The position numbers were made by a program, and so were the translations under genes. The notes below the pieces were generated by a model. It was not told the DNA's origin. It made no database searches and saw only the letters and a list, made by a program, of their open reading frames with translations. From Embiotoca jacksoni (taxonomy: Eukaryota; Chordata; Actinopteri; Embiotocidae): 64,000 bases of DNA. Position 1 is the first letter of the stretch; each line of letters begins with the position of its first letter. The stretch is taken from the NCBI GenBank assembly GCA_022577435.1, contig JAKOON010000014.1, forward strand, positions 4,366,347 through 4,430,346, written 5' to 3'. Shown here piece after piece: positions 11,600 through 23,371 of the stretch.

Positions 11600-12235
11600 T
11601 TTACAATCAATTAGAATTGATCTGTGATGGTATCTTCACTGCCATGCTACCTTCACCGTTCTGCACATCGCAAATAATCACCGGAAAGTGCCTCGGTCTT
11701 TTTGAAACATGTCTGTAGAGGTACTCAGTCTTCACTTCTTTAGTTTCTAGAAGATGTTTAGTTTTTAAGCCGAAAGGCGTCCTCAGTTGTGACCGAGTGG
11801 AAGGAGAGTTGTTTAAGTCACCCACTCTCCCATCCTGTTGATCGTTTAGTCACAGTCGTCATTGTGTGAATAGTTTTTGGGTCATAGGCTCACCTGGCCG
11901 TCATATGAGTGGTTAGGTGCCTGGTGTGAATGGGTGTCTTCCTTGATGGGGATCAGTTGTAAGTGGCTGATAAGTTTGCATCTTTGACCACCCCCTCTGT
12001 TCAGTAATGGTCTTTCCAGTTTGACATTGACCACTTCCTTCACTCCTCTTTCAAAACCATCGGTCTTTCCTGGCTAAAATGTGTACATTACTGTCCTCAA
12101 ATGAGTGTCCATTGTCCTTCAGATAAAGACAGACCGCAGATGGAGTCCTGTCAGGAGGAGTTGACTCCTCTGTGTTGTCCCATCTTTTTGAAAATACAGT
12201 TGCGCTGCTCTGGTTTGAAGTTAAAAATAAAGATC
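11600..12235 (-). mobile_element. Penelope-like retroelement, 3' fragment
   Basis: The interval contains a decayed GIY-YIG endonuclease coding end (11893-12210, minus strand) and about 290 bp downstream of it in element orientation that resembles the 3' tail I associate with teleost Penelope-like elements. Penelope-like elements carry a reverse transcriptase followed by a GIY-YIG endonuclease; only the far end of the second domain survives here. The reverse transcriptase is absent, consistent with 5' truncation. The outer limit at 11600 is approximate. Confidence 0.6.
11893..12210 (-). pseudogene. GIY-YIG endonuclease C-terminal relic (Penelope type)
   Basis: On the minus strand, successive reading frames give KKMGQHRGVNSS, then LYLKDNGHSFEDSNVHILAR with KDRWF, then FERGVKEVVNVKLERPLLNR followed by GGG. 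Together these match the block order of the Penelope-type endonuclease tail: a KRM-QHRR-like basic stretch, HLKD-GHSF, V-IL-RE-RWFERGVKEAI, and VKLE-PSLNRGGGLRH. In an active element this domain nicks target DNA. The ERGVKE glutamate typical of the domain is retained, but the blocks are joined only through at least two frameshifts plus a stop, and the N-terminal GIY-YIG motif itself is not seen. Non-functional. Identification rests on motif order remembered from the family. Confidence 0.75.
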
Positions 12236-12485
12236 TTGAAAATCTTTTTTTCCGCCTTAGTGTAAGATTTTCATAATTTGAATTATTAATGACTGAATCT
12301 GTTTGGTTGTTTTTCTACTTTGACGTTTAATTGTTGTTCCACTTGAAGAATTCAAAAGCGGGAAGAATATAGTTTAATCAAATCCAATTGAATTGAGTGA
12401 AGGCTACAGTGAATATGAGCTTTAATGATGCACCATAGCTTTTTCTGAAGGAAAGTCTAACTGAATTACAGTGGGATTTATGTTT
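12236..12485. other. Non-coding spacer
   Basis: AT-rich sequence with no recognised gene or repeat. Confidence 0.5.
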
Positions 12486-12735
12486 CACGCTGCTAGAAGG
12501 AGAGTGAGACAAGATACAGACAGGAGACATTGACAGAAAAGAAAAGAAAAGAAAAGAGGAGCAGCAGAACGAGGTTAAACAAAAAAGAGGAGGAAAGGAA
12601 AGTGTTAAGAATAAATAAAAACGAAAAGGAAGAATGCAAAGTTAAAGGGAAGAGTAGAGCAGAGTAGAAAGAGCCCAATGATGCGAGGGATTCAGAGTTG
12701 GTGCTGGAGGGGGGAGAAGGGCGGGGGGGGATTCC
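12486..12735 (+). repeat. Purine-rich tract with (GAAAA)n core
   Basis: The plus strand is mostly A and G for about 240 bases. It includes a pentanucleotide array of AAAAG units at about 12536-12558 and ends in G runs near 12710-12730. The 116-codon minus-strand frame over it (rich in S, F and L) is what a polypyrimidine strand encodes by default and is not a gene. Confidence 0.7.
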
Positions 12736-15700
12736 CAGACCACCGCTGTGACCTTCTGTCCCACAATCCATCAGGGCGTCGGAGGCCGCATGGCCACACG
12801 CCACGATGACAAATCTGCCTGTCAGACGAACACAGTCCGGCATGACAACTTGGCATTTTAACTGCTCAGATTAACTTTCAAACTTAGACACTCAGAAGAA
12901 GACCTGACATTCACTGCAGTGGACAGATACAGTGAGGGTGGACAATTTGCTTTCATACTGTATATAGGTATATTAAAAAACAAAACAAAAAAAACAACAA
13001 CTTGCGTATTGGATGAGTGATGTATTGAGATTTCTCAGCAGACTCGATTTGAAACAAATATGTTTGTTCTGATAAAATACAGCTCTATTCAAAATACCAC
13101 TTATTGAAAGGTGTAGTGTACAAACTAATGAATTATAATATGACATTATATACTCGTACTAATATAAAAAGTTCTATCTAAAGCAGTAGGCCACTTTGGG
13201 AACAACCTGTAAACACAAAGTTGTGAACATCCATTCATCTAACATGGAGCGACATTAGCATTCGTATGGACATGTGCCTCTGTCCGTCTGCTAAATGAAA
13301 TTCCAGCCCACTCCCCTTTCAGTTGTGGTTAACATATAATATCTGAGCAAAGTTCCCCGCTGTGCTTATCAGTTAACTGATCATTTTTTTTCTCGACTCC
13401 TCACTATCCCTGAGACATCAAATAAAAGCTAAAGCTTGCTGGTGCATATTTAAGAAATCTTAATTTCATGCTCAGCATGCAGGTGTAGATTGTTAAAGTC
13501 AGAAATCCCAAATTACCATAATAAAGCAAATTCAGGCAGTCTAGATTTATATTTTAGGATATTGCAATTAATTAGCAGATTTCTTTAGGGATGTGAATGA
13601 AGTAAATTCGATTTTTTTTTTTTTTTTCCAAGACAAGTGACCCGTATCCCATTCTAAGAATAATGGTGCACATTTTCAGGCGGTGTCTCCCTGCAGAGAT
13701 TAGATAGTATTACGCTGTGTTGTACACAGGAAATGTGTTGGAAATAGCTGAGTAACAAATGAAAAAAGGAGAACTAGGAAGAGGAGTGCAGTGACTCTGA
13801 CTTCCACACAGTTGGTCTACCTTGACGTGAAGTTGGTGTGAATATTGCATTGTCGGTTTTACAGCAAAGACCACCTCCCGGATGCTGAAAAGATGTTTGA
13901 ACAGACTACAGAATGTGCTTCATGCTATCACTCCGAGTTGCTTTTTGTTTTCGATTTTCTCGTTGATGCACTGAATAAATGTGCACGTGTGTGCACATAA
14001 AACAAGGTTAAAGATGATTAGAAACAAGCCAATAGTGTCCTGAGTTAACATAAAACAGCAAAAACGGGCATCCGGGGAGTGGAAGTCAAGAGAGACAAAT
14101 GTCAAAACAGACATACTTTGTCCTCATGATTCAAAATGTCAGATGTGAATTTATTTACTTTTGGTGACAAGTTGAGGTATTAACGGAGGAGTCTGGATTG
14201 AGTAATTGATGAGATTGTGCTCTAAAAATACGACACAAACCCCAAATGAAATGTTCTGACATCTGTTTCTCGGCAACAAACAACAAAATGGAAAAATCGG
14301 TTAAACACGTGAAAAAAAAAAAAATCTATTGAATCACGGCTTAGACTGAAACGCCGGCCTGTTATCGTGTCATTGTCTTCAAAGGAATCTCATTCTGCTC
14401 GTGTGATTCTTATCACAGTGTAATGATGCCGTGTAAAAGAGAACAAAGCGTCTGCCTCCCTTCTTCTTTTTGTCTTATTTTTCCTCAGTCTCTTTGTCTA
14501 TTGTCCTCTCTGCGGCTCCTGGTTTCCTCCCCTGTCGGTTTCCACCATCGTTCAACTGCCTCTCACGTCTCCCCTGACGTCTCTCTGTGTCTTTTTGACA
14601 CTTACTTTCCCTTTACTTTAGCTAACAGCTTCTAAAACGCAGACAGACTATAATACTTTAATTTGAATTGAAGATTATATAATGTTCAATGATTTTTTTT
14701 TTTTTGTTTCTCTCTGACTGAATATTTTTTCTTGTCTCGCCTACATTTCCCACTCCTTTTTGCTGGACAACAAAAACAGCACAAAACTCTCTTTATAGCT
14801 CTCAGTCAAATCCCAATCATTTTGTTTGCTGTGTGTTCGAGCCGATTGGCTCATGAGTGTTTGATTTTTGAACAAGCATTAATGCCTGAAAAATTGGTTT
14901 TGTTTTGTTTACTAATCTTTTTGTTTTCACATTTTCTGAATTCATATTAGATGAATGCGAATTTTAAAATTGAGGCGCTATTACCAAACTATGTTATTAT
15001 TCATCATTGCAAGCACATAACTAAAAGTGAATAACACTAATAACTGGGGCAGTTTACCTCCTCATCCCTGCACAGGCATCACTGGGTTATAAATGCATGC
15101 TGAAAACTGCTTTAAGTCACATTTATTTCAAATGTATTCATAATGAGTCTGACTTGAAGTTAGACGTATATAGAGACATTCACAAACACTTATACAATAA
15201 ATAATATAACATATTTCTGTTGCATATCGCAGCACATATTAGAAAACTCTATCTAACCTGAATGTGAAGTAGATTTTTCTCTTCTCTCGGTTCCATCTTT
15301 GGTTTTCTAGTTGCATGTAATGGTTGACTTCATGTCACAAACTGAAGGATACTTTGCTCTCATCTTTGTTTGTACTTGATCGGAGTTCATATAACAGAGT
15401 AAAAGCTCTTCTTATATAAGATATCACTCTTTGCAAGCGTTTTTTATTTAAAAAGTGAAATATTCCAGCTGCCACTTGTCAAGGGTTCAGGCAACACCTA
15501 ACCTTGATTTACTGATATCCTGATTGAAATGTTTGAATTGAAAAAAAAGCACAAAGAGTTGTGTTCTTACCAAAAGCAAAAATAAAAATATTGGTTTGTT
15601 CACGTTGTAATTAGATTCACAGTCAATGCTGGTGGATAGTTAGGGCAAAGCATTCATATTGATACTGACTTAATAATTCAGACCTCCGTCAAGGTTGCAT

Positions 15701-16094
15701 GAACTTTTAAAAGTTTAATTTTAATAATAGAAAATGTTTGTTGTAGTAGAGAGTAGTTATTAATCTTCACTAGCTTGCTCTATTTATTATAACGACAGCA
15801 AATCCAGTTAAATGAAACACTTATAATGAATGGTGTTCAACAAAAATTGGCAACGCCTAAATGAAATATTTTTAGCCTAATATTATCAGTCCCAAACTGA
15901 CGGGATGAATATATGGGTCTGGATTATGTCCAGTCATTGCATCCTACCGGTCGTAGACTTCGAGTTGATTTTAAAACTTAGAGCAGCATTTAACCAATTG
16001 CCATTGACCACCATACAGTATATATTATGGGCCGAAACTCGACCACCGCCAATAGATGGAACTACTTCGACGACATCCCTGCTGAAAAAACCTA
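12736..16094. other. Non-coding, no gene seen
   Basis: Long AT-rich unique stretch. Homopolymer runs occur at about 13612-13628 (T), 14311-14323 (A) and 14692-14705 (T). The open frames at 14423-14635 and 14732-14950 are short and unrecognised. No repeat was identified by eye. Confidence 0.5.
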
Positions 16095-16180
16095 AATGAG
16101 AACAGGGTTTCCAGACTATAATCGCAGCGAAGACTGAGACTGTGACCAAGAGTCGGACAGAGCCAGGTTATGTTACCATA
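16095..16180. repeat. Unclassified dispersed repeat, copy 2 (partner at 4104)
   Basis: Contains GGGTTTCCAGACTATAATCG followed by CAGCG, which matches the core at about 4168-4196 apart from a two-base gap and a few differences. The preceding 80 bases, around the phrase CCGAAACTCGACCACCGCCA, look repeat-like to me from teleost sequences, but I cannot name the family. Confidence 0.35.
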
Positions 16181-17501
16181 GTGGTGAAAAGTGTGTATGT
16201 GTGGGCAGAATCTCTGTGTGTCTTGTCACAAACTTTCAGTTGTGTCAGGTGAAACTGCTCATAATATCCAGATGTTTGGAAGCACTTTGATTATGGTAAA
16301 GACCACCTATGCTGACTTTCCAAAATACAGGATTTAATATGGATTAAACCATGTTCCTGCATCGCAAGCAGCCTTTGCTTTCCTTTATATCACTATGACG
16401 TACTGATCACCAATATTAATCATATTTAATTATTGTCAAGGTACGGTACGTTGTCATTGTGGGATAATGGAGTCCAGTTCAGGGACACACACACACACAC
16501 AAAAATCCTTGTTGCGGTTGAATTTAGGCGGCTGCTGAAAGACATTCATTAATCTGAAAGCATACAGGTGACAACAGCAGCGTCAAGTCAACACGGGTGC
16601 AAACATGACAGAGAATCAATCCGTCAGCGAAATCAGACAGGAAAGCAAGATGTGACATTAAGAATATCTGCTGAGCTGCATAATCCTTCTTCAAAACAAA
16701 AGCTTAGCTAATCGAAAACACAAATACGTGGTCTCTTTGTTACAGTATTTGTAGCGAGAGTGTCATGTTGTACTCGACGCCCTCTAACGCCAGGTTCACG
16801 CCGCTAACGGTGTCACAGCAGATGGGCCCGTTGGGGGCTCACCAGCCCGGCTTGTTATTCCTGTTTTTTCATTAGTCATGCAGGTTGCGGTGCGATGCCG
16901 GGCGGTTTAGGTCATGTTGCACCCAGGAGAGTCCCATCCTGCTCCGACGACCTCGCCGACCACATTAGCATCGTGATGACAGCAGTGAACAAAACCTGCT
17001 GCATCTGTTGCAGCTTGTTTAACTCCCTGCCCAAGCTATGATGACGCCATCTCTAGCGCAATCCGGGGAATGTGTAACAACTGAATCTGCGAATGGACTG
17101 CGAATGAAGGAAGAAAAAAAAAATGTATGTTTTAAACGGGAATTGGGTTACATATTTGGAATATCCTGCACGAGTGTGCGCAAAGCTGCGATAACTCAAA
17201 ACAAGTTTCTTGCAGCAGGAGGTGTCTCTTCAGATGAATGCAGCGAGCGTGAACATTTGTCATGCTGTGTCTGAGCTTCAGGCGTCTTGCAGTCATGCGT
17301 CCAAGGTGCCTTGTGTTTTTTTAAGAACTCGCACATACACACAGAAACAAACTCCAAAAAAGCCGTTAGTTGTTTTTTTGCTCTCTAATTCAACAACCAA
17401 AACAAAATATGCATTCACATTAAATATAAATCAACATTTAAATTGCAGTACTTTAATTTGTGATTGTTATTGTTATGTAATATATATATATATCCTCGGA
17501 A
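16181..17501. other. Non-coding, includes a possible conserved block at 16770-17000
   Basis: No gene seen. A short CA array is at 16487-16500. From about 16770 to 17000 the sequence is less AT-biased, free of low complexity, and has phrases such as TTCATTAGTCATGCAG that resemble developmental enhancer sequence. That is an impression only. A (TA)n stretch ends at about 17493. Confidence 0.35.
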
Positions 17502-17528
17502 TTCTCCATTTCTAGGCTAAATGGAGAA
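17502..17528. repeat. Perfect 10-bp inverted repeat (hairpin)
   Basis: TTCTCCATTT and its reverse complement AAATGGAGAA flank a 7-base loop (CTAGGCT). It follows a short TA array and no T-tract or coding sequence adjoins it, so it is a structural curiosity rather than a terminator. Confidence 0.7.
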
Positions 17529-18931
17529 ATCTGTCACAGTACAATGATTGCTGCTAAGAAAGTCATCATTTAAAGATTATAACTGGTGTGTTTTCATTTG
17601 CAGCCAACAAATGTACCTGGTGTTTGGAAACGGGTAGTCGTGAGTCAATATACAGTGTCACATGAATTAGAAAAATTACAGTTTTTATAATTCTGGAGAA
17701 AGATTCTCGATTTTTTTGTTTTTGTTTAAATCAATTGTAAAACAAAACCAAATGCATCCCTTCCTTCAGTGTTCCTTCAGTGTTCCTTCAGAAGCTCCGC
17801 CCCCAAAATTAATGGACAGGCATTGCCAAAGAAACTGCATTAAGAGCTGGTTTAGATGTTTCTGCCTTATAAAGCATGAGTGAGGAGGACCTTTCATCAA
17901 AGCTGCAGCAAAACAAACAAGAAAATGACGTGAAAGCACGCAAACGCAATCAAAAACACAACGTAGTCGACGGCATTGAGAGTTAATTGCTGAGATCAAT
18001 TTTACTGAACTAGAGGAAAGAGAGGTCTTTCGGTGTGTTGTGAAGACAACGAGGTAATGTAACCTGGCATGGCATTACAAATTATGCGTCAGTCCAAACA
18101 ATCCCACAGTGAAAAGTTTGTGTTTTGAGGTGTTCGTTTCAATTTAACCCGTCGTTGACGTCAACAATGACCAACGACACATAAAGTAATGTAAGAAACG
18201 TTAGCTGGTTTGTCAAAAACCTCACGCCTCATGGGTTTGGTGTTTTTTTTTTTTTTTTTTTTACTCTACACTAATTTGTGTCATTCCATCAAAGCGTCTT
18301 GTTCCCCGGCTGCTTACAGTGATACGTTTCCTTGCCTCTGAACACACTTACCGTTTCCTGCCTCCTTCATGTGGTTCGTGTTCAGCAGCAAGAAGGAAGT
18401 AATGAGAGAAAAGTGACCTGCTTTTACTGATCTGTGCGTAGAGGTCAAACAAGGAGGAGAGTCAGAGAGGGATAATAACGGGGGAGGGAAACGGAGCTTA
18501 AGTGGCTGCTGCTGGTATAATGTGTGTGCGTGGGTGTATTTCTTCATGTATGATATGTACATTATACATCAATCCTTAAATTGAGACATGTTCAGTGACG
18601 TGCAGATGAAAACATGCATGTCCAGAGACCGTCTGAAGACGTGCACTGCCCCTGCACCTCTTTATGACGGCGTTTGCATCCCACCTTTGTGCGTGGCCAT
18701 TCAGAACCCGCCGCACACACTTTTTTTTGTCCGCTTCCAAATCAGAGTGAAGGAACCAGACTCAGCACAGGTCAATTCAAGTCAACTTATATCGTGTATG
18801 TTTCGAGAAAAACACCTAAAATTGAGTTTTTGCCTCAATTTATAGAAAAGGTCATCCTCCCTGCTAAGCAGCTTAAAGTGTGAATGCAGCAATGACAGTT
18901 GTTACTTCTTTGTGCTACACACTGAACTCGT

Positions 18932-18933
<2 letters not shown>
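17529..18933. other. Non-coding, with an 11-bp triplicate at about 17760-17791
   Basis: No gene seen. The unit TGTTCCTTCAG is present about three times in direct tandem at 17760-17791. A T-run of about 20 lies at 18243-18262. The overlapping open frames at 18588-18883 have no recognised content. Confidence 0.5.
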
Positions 18934-18978
<45 letters not shown>

Positions 18979-18990
18979 TGTCTGTCTGCC
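18934..18990. repeat. (TG)n microsatellite passing into TCTG units
   Basis: About 22 TG units (18934-18977) followed by TCTG repeats. The minus-strand HTHTHT frame across it is an artefact. Confidence 0.95.
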
Positions 18991-19740
18991 TGCATGTTTG
19001 CACGTAGTCCAGCGTGTCCCTTGTCAGGAGGGGAGAGTGTTTAACAAATGACTGCCAACCCGGGGACACAGGGGCCATGGACCTCTGCAAGGGAGTCGGC
19101 CAACAATAAATCTCAAAAATCAATATGACAGGGCCCGGGGTAATCAGTATCAATGATTTTAAACTGGAATAAGTCCCCTGGGGAGAAGAATGATAAAATT
19201 CTTTGAGTTCGGAGTCTGAAAAACATCCAGAGGATGAAGGATGGAGAAGAGGAAGAAAATGAGGAGGGGGGGGGAGAAATAAAAGAGAGAGATTATTGAT
19301 GCTTTTTACCCAGAAGGCCCTGCAGCAGGGTGAGAGTCTCGCCTCTGCTTTCTTTGTCTGTCACTTGTGTTCTTTCCGTCTTTCTTCCTCTTACCTTTCA
19401 TCATTCATTCTTCTGCTGTCTCTTCTAGTCTTCTTCATTCTGCCCTATATTTACACTTTTACCCACTCAGTTTTCGAGTTTCAAGTCTCTGCGTTTTACC
19501 TTTCTCAGTCGCACTCTTATTCTTGCTTTTCCTGTCTTTAGGATCTCTGTCATAACTGATACCCAGACTATTTTTTATTGTGTCTTTCCAGCCCCTAAGG
19601 ATTTATTTTTGATACCACCTTTTCTCTCCTCTCTATTATTTTTGTCTTCATCTATCAAACACCTCAGAACCTACACATACATTTTTAATACAACATCTCA
19701 ATCCAATTACAAGCCCACTGACACACATACAAAGGGAGAG
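18991..19740. other. Non-coding, CT-rich in part
   Basis: No gene seen. The stretch 19010-19170 is less AT-rich and contains small inverted phrases. From 19340 to 19660 the plus strand is rich in C and T, which explains overlapping S-, L- and F-rich frames there. Confidence 0.45.
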
Positions 19741-19870
19741 CGTATGGGGTTACATTGTAACCTTGGTTCTCTGAGTGGAGAGACAGTCTTGAGAAGATAG
19801 AAAACATGGGGTTCCATTGTAACCAACCAGTTGAGAGATTGAGTTTATAACAACCAAACATCATACGTAA
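19741..19870. repeat. Teleost-type dispersed repeat with a duplicated GGGGTTACATTGTAACC unit
   Basis: Two related units about 62 bp apart: ATGGGGTTACATTGTAACC at about 19744-19762 and ATGGGGTTCCATTGTAACC at about 19806-19824. The unit is itself nearly palindromic (GGTTACATTGTAACC). The following TTGGTTCTCTGAGTGGAGAG is a phrase I associate with an abundant fish interspersed repeat. Class not determined. Confidence 0.5.
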
Positions 19871-22229
19871 AGTAGTCCCTTTGTATGGCGATTCACCCCT
19901 TCTGCCACGCTTGGTACGGCCTTTGGAAGTTCAGTTCTTTAAGTGCGTCAATAACCACCTGTGGTTTCGCACTGAATTCTCTTCCACAGTGTCAAAATAG
20001 TGACACTTAAGCTTTACTTCATTTTGGAAAATAGAAAGAAGGTAAAGCGAATGTGTTGTTGCGGGCCATAAACTAGTCCGTTTTCATAATATTAGATTAT
20101 AGTTTCTGCTGGAGTGACTTGCCCAAGACAAAATGGGAGACGGCGTTAGAAACTACCCAGGAAGGAATGTAGAATATTTAGCAGGTAAAAAAAAAAAAAG
20201 CCAGTAATTGTGTCAGAGGTTGGAAAATGAGGAGACTCAGAAGGAGATTGAAGATTGGGTTTGTGCTCACCACGTGGCCAGAGATGGGATGAATGCAAAA
20301 TGAATGATGTCGCCCTGGGTCGACTGAATGTGTAATCAGCCAACTGTTTGCAAACACGCTCCTCACAACAGTTTAAAAAATTCTATTCATAATTTATATA
20401 ACATAAATGATGATACTGGATAATCCCCTGCAACGTCTTTGTTAAAACTCCAAATGGTGTCGCAGAAACAGCTATATCACTCACTGCTGATTGGTCAAAT
20501 ATGGGCCGCAGTGTCAGACAGAATGATTAAGACAAAACTGTTTGAATATCCCACTTTATGATGACCCGGTTGGAGTTTGTTTATCGTTCCTTTGTTCTTC
20601 ATATTGCGTTCTTCACATGAGTCATGGTTGGCAGGAAGAGTGGGCTGTGGGGTGATTTGGGTTTCATGTGCAGTAGCTGCAGGTCTCTGGAACATTAGCC
20701 TGTGCCCTTTGCTGAAGACAGTGTTTAATCACTTTTTTCCCCCCTCTGCTTGGCACCAGTCAGAAATATGTTGAATGCTACCCTGTCACGCTTGAAACAT
20801 CTGGGGCCCTCTGTGGGTAAATGTCAACAAATAACATTCTGTCAGGGTTTTAAACATTTATCTGCCCCGGAGTTTCTCTTTGCACAGTCTCAACCTCCCC
20901 TTCCTTATTCGACTGAATCTGCCCTGGATTCCCCCGTGGATGTATTTTAAACCCAGATAACACCCTAATACCCTTACACTCACTGCAGCCAGAGATCCAC
21001 AGGCATTCATTTCAAATATATATATTTTTTTATTTATTTATTTTTCCCTCTTTTTTTCTGCAGATAAATGTTGGAATCTGAAATAACTAAAATTCAAAGG
21101 AAAGCGAAATTCTGAATGCAGAGCAGGCAGGCAGGCTTCATTTTGGCTTCAGTGATACCAGGAGGCAAAACGAGGCCGGTGATCCGAGCGCTGCAGCAGC
21201 ACGGCATATTTCACCACCTGGGAGTACAGTAAAACAGTAGCAACACATTTTTATTTTCATTTACAAAGCTCTTCAGTATCTGTTTTGTATTCTGTGACAT
21301 CTTACCTATTTAACCTTTGGTGACTTGAAGGCGAAACACTGCAGGCGAAAACATACTTTTTTTCATGCATGGGTGAGCTTTGTGATTTTGGGCTACTTTG
21401 GCTCCATAACCTGTCCTCCTTCAGACTAGTGGAAAGAAAATGTCTAAAACCCACATTTAGGTGTTTATTTTACTCATTTATTTTGTGTATTGGCGTAGAT
21501 TTCTCCTGATTTCACAAAACGTTAACATATGCAACATGTTGCGTAAACCAGGCTGTGAATGACAAAATACATAAAAAAGAAACTGAAAAAAACACCACTG
21601 CAAATATTTTTTTGGACTCTATAATGCCTCATTTGCATAATACAAAAATATTTAAACTTTTAATACAAAATTGTCTTAAAACAAGTAATCAACTGGGGAG
21701 GTTTCATGTCATATCGATTTATTAAAATGCCTTAATGTAAGTAATAAATATTCCAAAAACCTTAATTCCAATAAAACATCATGCAATCATCTTTTTGTCA
21801 TAAATGGTAGTTTGAAATCATCGCACCTTAATTTGCTATCTTTACAGCCAAATGCAGATGCATTTGCTGGAATTAAAACTCAATTGATGGGGCCTAAAGC
21901 CCATTGATCACAGATCATTCGATCTTGAAGATGAAAAAGCGGTTGAATTTAAAGAAAGAAGCTTCAGTGAAGCCCTCTGAGGCCGTCATCCCTAAAAATG
22001 AGCAAAAAATGAAAAAAAAAGAAAAAAAAAAGGCCAAAACCCTTCATGAAGTACCGAGCCACGGGAGGTACTCCCCGTCTCTGGAGAGCAACTGACATCA
22101 TTTTTGCCCGGGCCATCGAGCCGAGGACTGTGTATGCATGAGACACTTGGTCAGGGAATTCCACCTGTGAGGGAACCAGAGAGCGATGTCCTTTAGGAAA
22201 ATCGGTAAAATGCTGCTGTCGATCTAAAG
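19871..22229. other. Non-coding, no gene seen
   Basis: Unique AT-rich sequence. An A-run lies at 20187-20199 and a T-rich stretch at 21021-21055. A near-palindrome CAAATGCAGATGCATTTG lies at about 21849-21866. Open frames at 21904-22242 derive largely from an A-rich run. No repeat element recognised. Confidence 0.5.
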
Positions 22230-22310
22230 AAGGGGTCTCCAACCTTTTTTTTCCTCTGAGAGCTCTACGATCTACCGGGTAGATCGCGATCTACTGGTTG
22301 GAGACTCCTG
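22230..22310. mobile_element. hAT-like MITE, 81 bp, with 8-bp target duplication
   Basis: Ends AAGGGGTCTCCAACC and GGTTGGAGACTCCTG form a nearly perfect inverted repeat of about 14 bases, and the right end CTCCTG is close to the hAT terminal pattern CAGGGG/CCCCTG. The flanking octamers are ATCTAAAG (22222-22229) and ATCTAGAG (22311-22318), identical at 7 of 8 positions, which fits the 8-bp target duplication made by hAT transposases. The interior has a self-complementary GGTAGATCGCGATCTAC-like stretch. No coding capacity; it would have been mobilised by a transposase encoded elsewhere. Confidence 0.85.
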
Positions 22311-22429
22311 ATCTAGAGCATATTTAACTTTGCAGTGCAGCAAAAGTACGTATAGATGACAGCTTTTAAGCTTTTAATAAAACATTGGGAAGCTTATAAT
22401 ACGTGCAGAAGAAATAATGGCAGTTTGTA

Positions 22430-22760
22430 GCATCAAATAGCAGCGGCGGTAGCATTGACTATATAAAAGTGGACGCAGCTTCCGGGTGTCAGGTGCCTTA
22501 AGCTGCAATACCGCCGAGTGCCACTAGAGTTATTTCGGTTTTGCTGGCAAAGGTCACTCCTTCTTATTCGTTTTTTATAGTGGTCCATCTGAAAATAACC
22601 ATTCATTCTAAAAAAGTAGTTTTTTGGGGGGGGTATGTCTGTTTGATTGACAGGCCGGTTACAGCTATCGGTGGGCGGGACGTAGTAGCAGCGGGTTTCT
22701 AATCGGATCGAGATCAGATCCAGATGGGTGGTAGTTGGCAGTGGCAATAGCAGTTAGCAG
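22430..22760. repeat. Probable teleost SINE-like or composite repeat
   Basis: The phrases TATATAAAAGTGGACGCAGC, TTCCGGGTGTCAGGTG, and later GATTGACAGGCCGGTTACAG resemble a family of dispersed teleost repeats with the phrase TATAAAAATGGACG. A run of 8 G follows TTTTTT at about 22620-22632. The right part contains short repeated words (GTAGTTAGCAGC, GCAGTTAGCAGC). I cannot define ends or place it in a class; a unique sequence would be the alternative. Confidence 0.4.
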
Positions 22761-23370
22761 CGGTAGTTAGCAGCATGTATAGACGAGAGCAGACTTCAAC
22801 TCGATTTTGATTACCTCATCTACAGATGACCAGTGCCTTTCTTGGCCTTCCGTCAATCACCTATCTTCCTGTTTCACACTGAACAGATGCCGTCATCATG
22901 GAAATGTCACGCTAGATCAGAAGAGAACAGTACATCTCAAAGGTCACAGGAGGAAGAGGGTTGTCTCATCCGCCCACACACCTTATAATGCAACTTTCCC
23001 ACAATGCTATGCACACTTTGGGACAGGATTGGCACTGTGGAATAGTGGCAGAGAGGAAATGGAGGAGAGCTGCAGCTTTTTCTTTTTTTTGGTGTTAATC
23101 TCCCCGGTCGAAGAAACGGAGACGGTTCTTCATTTCCTCGTTGCTCTGCTCGTGTCTCTTTTCTACCCTCAGCTCCTCTGCTCATCATTTCATTTCGCAG
23201 CCTCCCCTCATTATCTTTGTAGCCTTCAGCTCATTTCATCAAGTGCTCCATCATATCTCAGTTTCTACATTCCTTCCCCTCTTTCTGTCTGTCTATCTCT
23301 GTCTATTCAGAGCAGATTAGCAGCCATCAAACTGCCAGCCGATGCTGACTCATGGCCCCATGAGTTGGTT
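22761..23370. other. Non-coding, no gene seen
   Basis: An open frame on the plus strand runs through this region and the next microsatellite (22807-23667). It starts at TTG rather than ATG, has no recognisable domain, and is extended by the TG array, so I do not call it a gene. From 23110 to 23310 the plus strand is CT-rich. Confidence 0.5.
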
Positions 23371-23371
23371 T

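Noticed and set aside
17502..17528. Hairpin considered as a terminator or microRNA precursor
   Set aside because: Arms of 10 bp with a 7-base loop are too short for a microRNA precursor, and there is no adjoining gene or T-tract.
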